Positions 42,297-50,422 of a DNA stretch of 64,000 nucleotides are shown in pieces. Source of the DNA: Zhenhengia yiwuensis (GTDB lineage: Bacteria; Bacillota; Clostridia; Lachnospirales; Cellulosilyticaceae); assembly GCF_014384995.1 (NCBI RefSeq), contig NZ_JACRSY010000003.1:62001-126000 (forward strand), read 5' to 3'. The notes beneath the pieces were generated by a model, which was not told the DNA's origin, did no database searches, and saw only the letters and a list, made by a program, of their open reading frames with translations. How positions within the stretch are numbered: the first letter of the stretch is position 1; each line of letters starts with the position of its first letter. The translations under genes and the position numbers were made by a program.

Positions 42297-43958
42297 ATGA
42301 GAAGTGATGTTGTAAAAAAGGGACCAGATAAGGCGCCTCATCGTTCATTATTTAAAGGAATGGGATATATTGAAGAAGAAATTAATCAACCTCTAATTGG
42401 GATTGTAACTGCTAAAAGTGAAATTGTTCCAGGACATATGCATCTTGATCGTATTACAGAAGCCGTAAAAGCTGGTATCCGTATGGCAGGTGGCACACCA
42501 ATTGAAATACCTGCTATTGGAGTATGTGATGGAATTGCTATGGGACATGAAGGAATGAAGTATTCTCTTGTAACACGTGAACTTATAGCAGATTCTATTG
42601 AATGTATGACAATGGCACATGGATTTGATGGATTAGTGCTTGTACCAAACTGTGATAAAATTGTTCCAGGTATGCTTATGGGAGCAGCTAGGATGAACTT
42701 GCCAACAGCAGTAGTAAGTGGTGGACCTATGCTTGCAGGGACAGTAGGTGGAAAAAAAGTAAGCTTATCTTTAATTTTTGAAGCGGTAGGTGCTTATAAC
42801 ACAGGTAAAATTTCTGAAGAAGAGCTTTATGAATATGAAGAACATACTTGCCCGGGATGTGGATCTTGTTCAGGAATGTTTACAGCTAATAGTATGAACT
42901 GTATGAGTGAAGTATTAGGGATCGCTTTACCGGGAAATGGAAGTATACCAGCTGTTTATGCAGAACGTATTAGACTTGCTAAGAAAACTGGTATCGCTAT
43001 TATGAAAATGATAGAAAAAGATATTAAAATTTGCGATATCTTAACAGAAAAAGCTTTTGAAAATGCTTTGACTGTGGATATGGCATTGGGATGTAGTACA
43101 AATACTATGCTTCATTTACCTGCTATTGCACATGAAGCAGGCGTGAAAATTAATTTAGATCTGGCTAATGAAATTAGTAGCCGTACGCCAAACCTTTGTA
43201 AGCTCGCACCAGCAGGACCACATCATATGGAAGATCTTTATCAAGCAGGTGGCGTTGCTGCGGTTATGAAAGAACTTACTAAAAAAGAACTTCTTAATGA
43301 AGAACTTATAACCGTAACAGGTGAAAGTGTGGGAGAAAATCTTAAATCTGTAGTTAATAAAAATGAACAGGTTATAAGACCTATCCAGAATCCATACAGC
43401 GCTACAGGTGGGATTGCTGTACTTAGAGGCAACTTGGCTACGGATACATGTGTTGTAAAACGTTCAGCTGTAGCAAAAGAAATGATGCAGCACACAGGTC
43501 CTGCTAAAGTATTTAATAGTGAAGAAGAAGCTAAAGTGGGTATTACAAGTGGTAGGATAGAAAAAGGGGATGTTGTCGTTATTAGATATGAAGGGCCAAA
43601 GGGAGGGCCAGGTATGCGAGAAATGCTTTCACCTACAGCAGTGCTTGCAGGCATGGGGCTAGATAAAGATGTAGCACTTATTACAGATGGGCGTTTTTCA
43701 GGTGCTACAAGAGGTGCATGTATTGGACACGTATCACCAGAGGCTGCAGAAGGTGGATTAATTGCACTTGTAGAAAATGGAGATCTTATTCAAATTGATA
43801 TGGAAGCATGTAGCATTGAACTTTTAGTAGATGAAGAAACTATCGAGCAAAGACGTAAGTCATGGGTGAAACCAGAACCAAAAGTAAATCATGGATATTT
43901 AGCACGTTATGCTAAATTGGTTACATCTGCAAATACAGGAGCGATTTTTAAAGCGTAA
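42297..43958 (+). CDS. ilvD: Dihydroxy-acid dehydratase
   Basis: A 553-residue Fe-S dehydratase of the IlvD/Edd family that makes 2-oxoisovalerate and 2-oxo-3-methylvalerate. Cluster and active-site motifs: PNCDKIVPGMLMGA, HTCPGCGSCSGMFTANSMNC, and the C-terminal TDGRFSGATRGACIGHVSPE. I start at the ATG at 42297, which matches the usual IlvD start and follows AGAGGGAG by eight bases, rather than at the GTG at 42288. It supplies the step missing from the main ilv-leu operon and is cotranscribed with a second ilvB. Confidence 0.95.
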   Translation: MRSDVVKKGPDKAPHRSLFKGMGYIEEEINQPLIGIVTAKSEIVPGHMHLDRITEAVKAGIRMAGGTPIEIPAIGVCDGIAMGHEGMKYSLVTRELIADSIECMTMAHGFDGLVLVPNCDKIVPGMLMGAARMNLPTAVVSGGPMLAGTVGGKKVSLSLIFEAVGAYNTGKISEEELYEYEEHTCPGCGSCSGMFTANSMNCMSEVLGIALPGNGSIPAVYAERIRLAKKTGIAIMKMIEKDIKICDILTEKAFENALTVDMALGCSTNTMLHLPAIAHEAGVKINLDLANEISSRTPNLCKLAPAGPHHMEDLYQAGGVAAVMKELTKKELLNEELITVTGESVGENLKSVVNKNEQVIRPIQNPYSATGGIAVLRGNLATDTCVVKRSAVAKEMMQHTGPAKVFNSEEEAKVGITSGRIEKGDVVVIRYEGPKGGPGMREMLSPTAVLAGMGLDKDVALITDGRFSGATRGACIGHVSPEAAEGGLIALVENGDLIQIDMEACSIELLVDEETIEQRRKSWVKPEPKVNHGYLARYAKLVTSANTGAIFKA

Positions 43959-43970
43959 GGGAGGGGAAAC

Positions 43971-45635
43971 ATGAAGCTTAATGGTTCACAAATATTAATG
44001 GAATGTTTATTAGAACAAAGCGTTGACACAGTATTTGGCTACCCAGGAGGCTCCGTTCTTAATATATATGACGCTTTATATAAGTACAGTGAGCGTATTC
44101 ATCATATATTGACTGCCCATGAGCAAGGTGCGGCACATGCAGCGGATGGATATGCAAGAGCTACCGGAAAAGTAGGAGTTTGTATTGCCACATCAGGGCC
44201 AGGAGCAACGAACTTGGTAACGGGAATTGCTACAGCTTATATGGATTCTGTACCTCTTGTAGCAATTACAGGAAATGTAGGGAAACCACTTTTAGGAAAA
44301 GATAGTTTTCAAGAAGTGGATATTACAGGTGTAACAATGCCTATTACTAAACATAACTATATCGTTAAGGATGTAAGAAAGCTAGCAGATACTATTAGAG
44401 ATGCCTTTTATATTGCTAGTTCCGGAAGGCCGGGGCCAGTACTTATAGATATTCCTAAAGATATTACAGCTGCTGAATGTGAGTATACTTATGAAGAGCC
44501 TAAAAAGATACATAGAAAGGTATGTACAATTAAGCAGAAGGATATCGATGAAGCTGTAAAACTTATGAAAGAAAGTAAGAAACCGCTTATTTATAGTGGA
44601 GGTGGCATTATTAGTAGTGGTGCTCACAAAGAGCTTATAGAGTTTGCAGAAAAATTCCAAGTACCTGTTGCTACTTCACTTATGGGGATAGGTGGTTTTC
44701 CAGAAATACATAGATTATCTACAGGACTTATTGGAATGCATGGAAGCAAGGCTTCTAATATGGCAGCTACAGAATGTGATCTTCTTATAGCAGTAGGTGC
44801 GCGTTTTAGTGATAGGGTAACAAGTAGTGTAGGAACCTTTGCACCACATGCTAAAATTATTCATATTGATGTGGACCCAGCAGAAATTAGTAAAAATGTG
44901 GCCAGCTATACAGCCATTATAGGGGATGCAAAAGAGATTTTAATAAGTCTTATACAATTAGTAGGACAGAGGGATCATACAGAATGGCTTGAAGAAGTCG
45001 CACACTGGAAAGAAGAGTTTGGATTTGACTATCAAAGAGATAGCAGTTTGCGCCCACAATTTATTATGGAAGAGATTTATAAGCAAACAGAAGGCGAAGC
45101 AATTATTACAACAGAAGTAGGCCAGCATCAGATGTGGGCTGCTCAGTTTTATAAGTATACCACACCACGTACTTATATTTCATCAGGAGGATTAGGAACT
45201 ATGGGGTATGGAACGGGTGCTAGTATAGGAGCGCAGATTGCTAGAGCTGATAAACGTGTAGTACATATAGCAGGAGATGGCTCTTTTAGAATGAACTGTA
45301 ATGAGCTTTCTACAGTGGCTTACTATAATGTTCCGGTTATTATTATAGTAGTGAATAATAGTGTGCTAGGTATGGTAAGGCAATGGCAGACTATTTTCTA
45401 TGGTGGGCGCTATTCACAAACTAATTTAGATAGAGGCCCTGATTTTGTAAAACTTGCAGATGCTTATAATATTAAAGGGTATGATATTTTCACGCAGGAA
45501 GATTTTAAAGAAGCCCTTAAAGATGCATTAAAACATAATAGACCAGCTCTTCTTAATTGTCATGTGGGAGAAGATGAAAAGGTATTACCTATGGTGGCAC
45601 CTGGGGCACCTATTAATGATTTGATATTAGAATAA
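43971..45635 (+). CDS. ilvB: Acetolactate synthase large subunit, canonical paralogue
   Basis: A 554-residue ThDP/FAD enzyme. The catalytic glutamate is in TAHEQGAAHAADGYARA (about residue 47), the ThDP motif is VVHIAGDGSFRMNCNELS...VVNNSVLG, and the selectivity motif MVRQWQ is intact, as in anabolic enzymes that prefer 2-oxobutyrate as second substrate. It has the full C-terminal end (EKVLPMVAPGAPINDLI). No ilvN lies next to it, so it would share the IlvN from the main operon or act without one. About 12 bases after ilvD, with a terminator behind. Confidence 0.94.
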   Translation: MKLNGSQILMECLLEQSVDTVFGYPGGSVLNIYDALYKYSERIHHILTAHEQGAAHAADGYARATGKVGVCIATSGPGATNLVTGIATAYMDSVPLVAITGNVGKPLLGKDSFQEVDITGVTMPITKHNYIVKDVRKLADTIRDAFYIASSGRPGPVLIDIPKDITAAECEYTYEEPKKIHRKVCTIKQKDIDEAVKLMKESKKPLIYSGGGIISSGAHKELIEFAEKFQVPVATSLMGIGGFPEIHRLSTGLIGMHGSKASNMAATECDLLIAVGARFSDRVTSSVGTFAPHAKIIHIDVDPAEISKNVASYTAIIGDAKEILISLIQLVGQRDHTEWLEEVAHWKEEFGFDYQRDSSLRPQFIMEEIYKQTEGEAIITTEVGQHQMWAAQFYKYTTPRTYISSGGLGTMGYGTGASIGAQIARADKRVVHIAGDGSFRMNCNELSTVAYYNVPVIIIVVNNSVLGMVRQWQTIFYGGRYSQTNLDRGPDFVKLADAYNIKGYDIFTQEDFKEALKDALKHNRPALLNCHVGEDEKVLPMVAPGAPINDLILE

Positions 45636-45643
45636 TGAGATGA

Positions 45644-45677
45644 AGCAAGTTCTTTCTGATGAAAGAGCTTGCTTTTT
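45644..45677 (+). terminator. Intrinsic terminator of ilvD-ilvB2
   Basis: A stem pairing AGCAAG...CTTTC with GAAAG...CTTGCT (45644-45673) and a T-run. Confidence 0.85.
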
Positions 45678-45826
45678 GTTTCGTGCTAAGTGTCAGTTTT
45701 TTAGGGGGATGAAGGTTTAGAGATTCTTTGTAAAGTGGAATATATTTTATATAAAAATATAAAATATTGAAAAAATAAAATATAATTGTTAAAATATTAT
45801 TATAAATTTTAGATGGGGGAATGGCT

Positions 45827-46093
45827 ATGAAAAAATCAAAATTTGATGAGTTTGTTAATTTCTATGATAAAGAAACACAGGGGCAGTATGCCTATTACTA
45901 TAGACAGCTATGGGATGCCTGTCAGTGTGCAGATATAGCCTATGCAATGCATCATAAACAAGGAGTCTGGGAAAGCAAGGATTATGCAGCTTGGATAAGA
46001 GATTTTAATAAATTTATTAAAGAGAAGGTTAAAGAGGAGAGGCTTCAAGTAAGTGTTTGCGAAAAAATCAATGATTGGATACAAACTCTGTAA
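45827..46093 (+). CDS. Small soluble protein of unknown function
   Basis: An 88-residue protein rich in aromatic and charged residues (FVNFYDKETQGQYAYYYRQL, then CEKINDWIQTL), predicted mostly helical, no membrane segment. I use the ATG at 45827, seven bases after GGGGG, because the ATG at 45821 is too close to it. I do not recognise a family. It lies 44 bases before an ADP-ribosylglycohydrolase-like gene on the same strand with no terminator between, so a functional link is possible but unproved. Confidence 0.65.
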   Translation: MKKSKFDEFVNFYDKETQGQYAYYYRQLWDACQCADIAYAMHHKQGVWESKDYAAWIRDFNKFIKEKVKEERLQVSVCEKINDWIQTL

Positions 46094-46137
46094 ATTTAGA
46101 AGTTATAAAATAGAGGGTTAGTCTGGAGGTGCCACAT

Positions 46138-47199
46138 ATGAAAAGAAGCAAAGAACAATTTTATGGATGTTTGTTGGGCGGTGCAATTGGCGATGCATTT
46201 GGTGCACCTGTTAAGTCTATGAAATATGAAGAGATTCAAAAGTTGTATGGAGAAGAAGGTATTCATGAACTTATTCAGACAAGTGATAGAGGAAAGGTTA
46301 TTATTACAGATGATACCCAACTTACAATGTTTACAGCAGAGGGACTTTTAAGAAGTATTGTAAGAGCAAATCAAAAACAGATTACAAAAACAAGAAAAGA
46401 TACTGCGATGATTATCTTTAGAGCATATCTAAGATGGCTTTATACACAAGGTTTATCAACGCCTAATTGGGGAAGTAAAGCTTATGATGGATGGATTGTA
46501 CAAATAAAGAAATTACATGGCTACAGGGAACCGGGAATTACTTGTATTACATCATTAGGGAAAGGGATTATGGGGACTTTAGAAAAGCCGCTCAATGATA
46601 GTAAACGTTGTGGTACAGTCATTAGAACGGCACCTATTGGACTTGTTGAGAATGAAGAAGATGTATTTAATATAGGATGTAGGGTAGGGGCGATAACCCA
46701 TGGACATCCTACAGCTTATCTTGCTTCTGGTGTATTGTCAGCCTTTATTTTTTATTTACTGGAAGGATATTCCCTAGAAGAGGGAATAGGAAAATCAGTA
46801 GAAGAACTAAAGACTTATAGAAATCATGAAGAGTGCTTAGAGGCAATAGAGAGAGCGATAGAGCTAGCTAAGAAGGGGGACCCTGCTAGAGGTGATGTAG
46901 AAAGCTTTGGAGATGGTTTCTCAGCGCAAGATGCACTAGGGATGGCTATTTACTGTAGTTTGTGTTATCCAAATAATTTCGAAGCAGCCTTAAAACTTGC
47001 TATCAATCAAAGTGGTAATAGTAATAGTGCAGCAGCTATTACAGGGAACATTCTTGGCACATATTTAGGAATAAGTAAAATAGATGAACAACTTATTCAA
47101 GCATTAGACCTCCAAAAAGAATTAAGTAAATTAGCGGAAGATTTATATATCAGATTTGAAAGTAATGAAGAATGGATAATAAGATACCCAGGATGGTAA
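46138..47199 (+). CDS. ADP-ribosylglycohydrolase (DraG/ARH) family protein with altered metal site
   Basis: A 353-residue all-helical protein of the ADP-ribosylglycohydrolase family. The N-terminal hallmark GCLLGGAIGDAFGAPV and the first metal motif TDDTQLTMFTAEG (about residues 57-69) are conserved. The C-terminal motif, normally GDSDS with two Mg-binding aspartates, reads QSGNSNSAAAITGN (Asn at about 294 and 296). Known members remove ADP-ribose from arginine, DNA bases or small molecules; this one may be impaired, have one metal only, or act as a binding protein. Start at the ATG at 46138 after GGAGGTG. Follows a small unknown gene. Confidence 0.87.
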   Translation: MKRSKEQFYGCLLGGAIGDAFGAPVKSMKYEEIQKLYGEEGIHELIQTSDRGKVIITDDTQLTMFTAEGLLRSIVRANQKQITKTRKDTAMIIFRAYLRWLYTQGLSTPNWGSKAYDGWIVQIKKLHGYREPGITCITSLGKGIMGTLEKPLNDSKRCGTVIRTAPIGLVENEEDVFNIGCRVGAITHGHPTAYLASGVLSAFIFYLLEGYSLEEGIGKSVEELKTYRNHEECLEAIERAIELAKKGDPARGDVESFGDGFSAQDALGMAIYCSLCYPNNFEAALKLAINQSGNSNSAAAITGNILGTYLGISKIDEQLIQALDLQKELSKLAEDLYIRFESNEEWIIRYPGW

Positions 47200-47200
47200 A

Positions 47201-47226
47201 AAAGGGGCTACAGAAGTAGCCCTTTT
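47201..47226 (+). terminator. Intrinsic terminator
   Basis: GGGCTAC (47205-47211) pairs with GTAGCCC (47216-47222), extended by A/T pairs, then TTTT. Confidence 0.8.
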
Positions 47227-47272
47227 AATGTATAGTGGTTTAAATAATAAGATATAAAGAAAGGCTAGGATT

Positions 47273-48448
47273 ATGAAGATTATAAGATGGTGTATCGTTT
47301 TAATTTTACTATTAGGTGGAAGCTTATGGTTGATAGGAGAAGGAAGTGTGGAGAGAGACCAAAATGAAATAAGTAATAAGAATATGGAAAGCATCCAGGA
47401 AGAGATAAGTATAGAGAAGGAAACTATAAAAGAGGACCCTATAGAAATCTATATGGAGGGGATGTCTTTAGAAGAAAAGATAGGCCAACTTTTTATAGCA
47501 GCATTAAATGGAGAAATAGGGAATGAAATACTTTTAAAACAGTATCAGGTAGGGGGGATTGTATTGTTTAAGAAAGATATTCAGGGAAAGCAGCAGGTGC
47601 AAGAACTCATTGACTCTCTACAGAAAGTAAGTAAAATTCCACTATGGATTGCTATAGATGAAGAAGGGGGACGCGTAAGCCGCATAGGACATATTTCAGA
47701 TATTACAAAGGAGCCTTTTAAAGCAGCTTATGAAATTGGGCAGACAGAAGATACACACAAAGCTTATGAGGAAGCAAAGAAAATGGGTAAAATACTATAT
47801 GATTTAGGAATAAACATGGATTTTGCGCCAGTGGCAGATATTTATAACAATGAAAGCAACACAGTAATAGGTAATAGAAGTTTTGGACATACAAAAGAAG
47901 AGGTAACACCTATGGTGATTGCTTTTGCTAAAGGGCTTAAGGAAGAGGGGATATTCCCGGTTATTAAGCATTTCCCGGGACATGGCAACACCTATCAAGA
48001 CAGTCACGAGCAGCTTGCTTATATCGATAAAACGTTGCAGGATTTAGAAGAGGAAGAGTTGGTGCCTTTTTTTGATGCAACTCGGAATGGTGTAGAGGGA
48101 ATGATGGTGGGGCATTTAGTGGTATCAGAAGTAGACCAGCTTCCGGCAACATTATCGCCTAAATGGGGGAGTTACATTAAAGAGCATTTTGACACAGAGG
48201 AGTTATTACTCATTACAGATGCTATGAATATGGGGGCTGTAGTGCAAACTAAAGAAGCAGGGAGTACTGCGGTAGAGAGCTTTTTAAGCGGAATGGATAT
48301 GATACTTATGCCAGACGATTTGGGTGCAGCTAAAGAAGCTATGAAAAAAGCATATGAGGAAGGGAAGATTACAAAGGACAGATTAGATGAGAGCGTAAGA
48401 AAAATTTTGTTAAAAAAAGTAGAACAAAATCTACTAGTGTTAGAATAG
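47273..48448 (+). CDS. Glycoside hydrolase family 3 beta-N-acetylhexosaminidase, membrane-anchored (NagZ-like)
   Basis: A 391-residue protein with an N-terminal hydrophobic anchor or signal (IIRWCIVLILLLGGSLWLIG), then a short charged linker and a GH3 N-terminal TIM barrel. The NagZ signature KHFPGHGNTYQDSHEQL (with the catalytic His/Asp dyad) and the nucleophile aspartate in LLITDAMNMGAV are intact. Such enzymes remove N-acetylglucosamine from peptidoglycan fragments during wall recycling, here probably outside the cell. Only the N-terminal GH3 domain is present, as in NagZ. Single gene between terminators. Confidence 0.9.
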   Translation: MKIIRWCIVLILLLGGSLWLIGEGSVERDQNEISNKNMESIQEEISIEKETIKEDPIEIYMEGMSLEEKIGQLFIAALNGEIGNEILLKQYQVGGIVLFKKDIQGKQQVQELIDSLQKVSKIPLWIAIDEEGGRVSRIGHISDITKEPFKAAYEIGQTEDTHKAYEEAKKMGKILYDLGINMDFAPVADIYNNESNTVIGNRSFGHTKEEVTPMVIAFAKGLKEEGIFPVIKHFPGHGNTYQDSHEQLAYIDKTLQDLEEEELVPFFDATRNGVEGMMVGHLVVSEVDQLPATLSPKWGSYIKEHFDTEELLLITDAMNMGAVVQTKEAGSTAVESFLSGMDMILMPDDLGAAKEAMKKAYEEGKITKDRLDESVRKILLKKVEQNLLVLE

Positions 48449-48574
48449 AATAGAGTAAGATAAAAAAATTTTTTTAGCTATATAGGAACACTTTTTTAGT
48501 AGGCGCATATATTATTACTATGAAGTGTAAAATGGTATAGTATCCCCCTTTTAACTTATTCCTTATTCTACAAT
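48449..48574. other. Intergenic stretch upstream of candidate RNA
   Basis: No gene. It contains an extended -10 element TGGTATAGT (48533-48541) on the plus strand that could start the candidate RNA, without a good -35 box. Confidence 0.4.
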
Positions 48575-48718
48575 AATGAGATTGGCATTTGCAAAAAGAG
48601 CTTTAAACAAAAGAAGGCCCCTACCTTTAAGATGCCGCTTAAGGGTAGAAGTCACGAACAAGACTTTTATATAATCCTATAATGGTTCTGTTAAGTGTCA
48701 ATCTCATTTAATTATATA
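48575..48718. ncRNA. Candidate structured RNA, about 145 nt, strand uncertain
   Basis: AATGAGATTGGCA (48575-48587) pairs with TGTCAATCTCATT (48706-48718) at 12 of 13 positions, closing a 144-base unit. Inside, CTACCTTTA pairs with TAAGGGTAG (about 48621-48629 with 48640-48648) as a central hairpin with a 10-nt loop. No ORF fits. The overall shape, a long closing stem, large internal bubble and apical hairpin, recalls 6S RNA, but I cannot confirm it. The plus strand has an upstream extended -10; the minus strand has TTGACA inside the arm. Confidence 0.4.
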
Positions 48719-48772
48719 ATATAATACGTTTTATTTATATGCGACTTATAATAAAATTAGACTATAATTTTT

Positions 48773-48818
48773 AAGAGGGTGTTAGGACTTATATACGAAG
48801 TCCTAACACCCTCTTTTA
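48773..48818. terminator. Strong bidirectional terminator
   Basis: A perfect 18-bp stem (48773-48790 with 48798-48815), 7-nt loop, with A/T runs on both sides. Confidence 0.92.
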
Positions 48819-48832
48819 ATATATTTCTATAA

Positions 48833-49357
48833 TTATAGACGCGTGGAAAGTTTTCGAAAGTGTTTACAAATAAAAGTAGCACCTAAGCCAATAAAATAAC
48901 CAGTAATAATACTTGAAATAAGTAGGAATGGTGCATAGAAGAAAATGCCTGGTGTATTTGTAATAAGAACCGCAATAGTAAGCTGACCAATAATATGCAG
49001 TATAGAGCCTATAATGCTAATAAGCCAGATATTAATATATTTGCGAGCATATTGATAAAGTATAATCATGCCTATGTTACTAAGAAGGCCTCCTGCTAAG
49101 CTAAAGAGCAAACTGGATACTTTACCTGTAATAAAGGAACCTAAAAAGATACGAAGAATAAGAACAGTAAGTGCTTCTTTAGGTCCATACAAAATAAGAA
49201 CAGCTAGTGAAACCATATTGGCAAGACCGAGTTTAAGACCTGGAATAGGAGCAAGAGGGGGAATCTGTAATTCAATAATATAAATAACAAGCGCAAGTGC
49301 ACATAGTAGGCTTAAATAGACAAGTTTTTGAACTTTGCTCATTTGAAGGTTGCTCAT
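48833..49357 (-). CDS. Gx transporter family protein (heptaprenyl diphosphate synthase component I-like)
   Basis: A 174-residue membrane protein with five or six hydrophobic helices of the Hpre_diP_synt_I/Gx-transporter family; the signature is PPLAPIPGLKLGLANMVSL (residues 33-51), resembling an ECF-type S-component. The name heptaprenyl diphosphate synthase component I is historical and probably wrong for this family; vitamin or precursor uptake is likelier. It follows a NusG-domain-II protein gene by 15 bases, a pairing seen in many Clostridia, often near redox (flavin) functions. Confidence 0.85.
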   Translation of the reverse strand: MSNLQMSKVQKLVYLSLLCALALVIYIIELQIPPLAPIPGLKLGLANMVSLAVLILYGPKEALTVLILRIFLGSFITGKVSSLLFSLAGGLLSNIGMIILYQYARKYINIWLISIIGSILHIIGQLTIAVLITNTPGIFFYAPFLLISSIITGYFIGLGATFICKHFRKLSTRL

Positions 49358-49372
49358 GAAAAAAAGACTCCT

Positions 49373-49762
49373 TTACTCTGCAATAATATCAAGATTTTCG
49401 CTAGATGTATGATCTTGGATTTCTATAACTAAACCGTTTGGAAGACAAACAGTTGGTAATAGGCTGTTCGTAATATAGCCAAGATCTACACAGAGCTGAT
49501 CAGGACAATTGGCTTCTATAATAGCAATTTTACCCTTTTCTGCTTGGATTGTATTAAAACCGCCATGTCCATTGTCTACAGTAAAGGTAATAGGCGTAGT
49601 AATGGTGGTTAGGTCGATTGTGTCAATAACTTCTCCTCCAAGTTTGATGATAGCTTTTTGCGTTGGAGAAGGTTTATAATTCGTTATAAATAGAATAGCG
49701 ACTAGACTTAAAAGGATTATTAAACCTAATATGCCTATAATAATTTTGTTTAAATGTTTCAT
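49373..49762 (-). CDS. NusG domain II-containing secreted/membrane-anchored protein
   Basis: A 129-residue protein: one N-terminal transmembrane helix (IIIGILGLIILLSLVAILFI) and an extracytoplasmic NusG-domain-II-like beta domain with ANCPDQLCVDLGYI and CLPNGLVIEIQ. The two or three cysteines could bond or bind metal. Start at the ATG at 49762, nine bases from AAAGGT. It is cotranscribed with the Gx-transporter gene. The family has no clear biochemical role; it is unrelated in function to the transcription factor NusG. Confidence 0.85.
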   Translation of the reverse strand: MKHLNKIIIGILGLIILLSLVAILFITNYKPSPTQKAIIKLGGEVIDTIDLTTITTPITFTVDNGHGGFNTIQAEKGKIAIIEANCPDQLCVDLGYITNSLLPTVCLPNGLVIEIQDHTSSENLDIIAE

Positions 49763-49877
49763 AATCATAAGACCTTTCTATTATAAAATAACTGTCAGCT
49801 TGATACCAGTATAAGTAAAAAAATAATGGTTTATCAAGGTAGCTTCAAACAACTCACTATAACATAAAAAATAATAA

Positions 49878-49939
49878 TTGACAAATAAAATCAAGGATGA
49901 TATGCTGAAAATGTAATTCCTACAAAATAACTAGGAATT
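49878..49939 (+). promoter_or_regulatory. Promoter and dyad operator of the isc operon
   Basis: -35 TTGACA (49878-49883), 17-bp spacer, -10 TATGCT (49901-49906). An inverted repeat with 8-bp arms, AATTCCTA (49915-49922) and TAGGAATT (49932-49939), 9 bases apart, lies just after the start point. A likely binding site for the Rrf2/IscR protein encoded next. Confidence 0.8.
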
Positions 49940-49951
49940 GGAGGAGTGAAC

Positions 49952-50398
49952 ATGAAACTATCTACAAAAGGCAGATATGGCCTGCAAGCTATGGTTGATA
50001 TTGGCGTATATGCTAAGGATAAGCATATTTCACTTAAAAGTATAGCTGAAAGATTAGATGTATCAGAAAATTACTTAGAACAACTTATCGCATTGCTTAA
50101 AAAAAATCAACTTGTAACAAGTGTAAGGGGTGCCCAAGGTGGATATACTTTAGCACGAGACGCGGGTGAGATTACTATAGGAGAGATTCTTCGTACACTA
50201 GAAGGATCACTTGCACCGACAGATTGTACTTGTGAAGGTGGCAAGCATTGCGAGCGAAATACAAGATGTGTAACTAGACCTGTATGGGAGAAAATCAGAG
50301 ATGGTATTAATGAAGTCGTAGATGGCATTTCATTACAGGAACTTATAGATGATTATGAATCAATAAATGACAATACATGTAATAAATTTTATATTTAA
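49952..50398 (+). CDS. iscR: Rrf2-family regulator of Fe-S cluster assembly (IscR-like)
   Basis: A 148-residue winged-helix protein, beginning MKLSTKGRYGLQAMVDIG. The recognition region is ERLDVSENYLEQLIALLK. Three cysteines in CTCEGGKHCERNTRC (about residues 89-103) match the [2Fe-2S] ligand region of IscR, so it should sense Fe-S status and control this operon. A CymR-type cysteine regulator is the alternative, but CymR lacks those cysteines. I use the ATG at 49952 after GGAGGAG. First gene of iscR-iscS-iscU-mnmA. Confidence 0.88.
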   Translation: MKLSTKGRYGLQAMVDIGVYAKDKHISLKSIAERLDVSENYLEQLIALLKKNQLVTSVRGAQGGYTLARDAGEITIGEILRTLEGSLAPTDCTCEGGKHCERNTRCVTRPVWEKIRDGINEVVDGISLQELIDDYESINDNTCNKFYI

Positions 50399-50422
50399 AA
50401 ACCTATGTTGGGAGTGTTGAAG

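Noticed and set aside
48773..48818. Large palindrome considered as an IS end or attachment site
   Set aside because: It has the loop size and A/T runs of a bidirectional terminator between convergent genes, and has no partner repeat.
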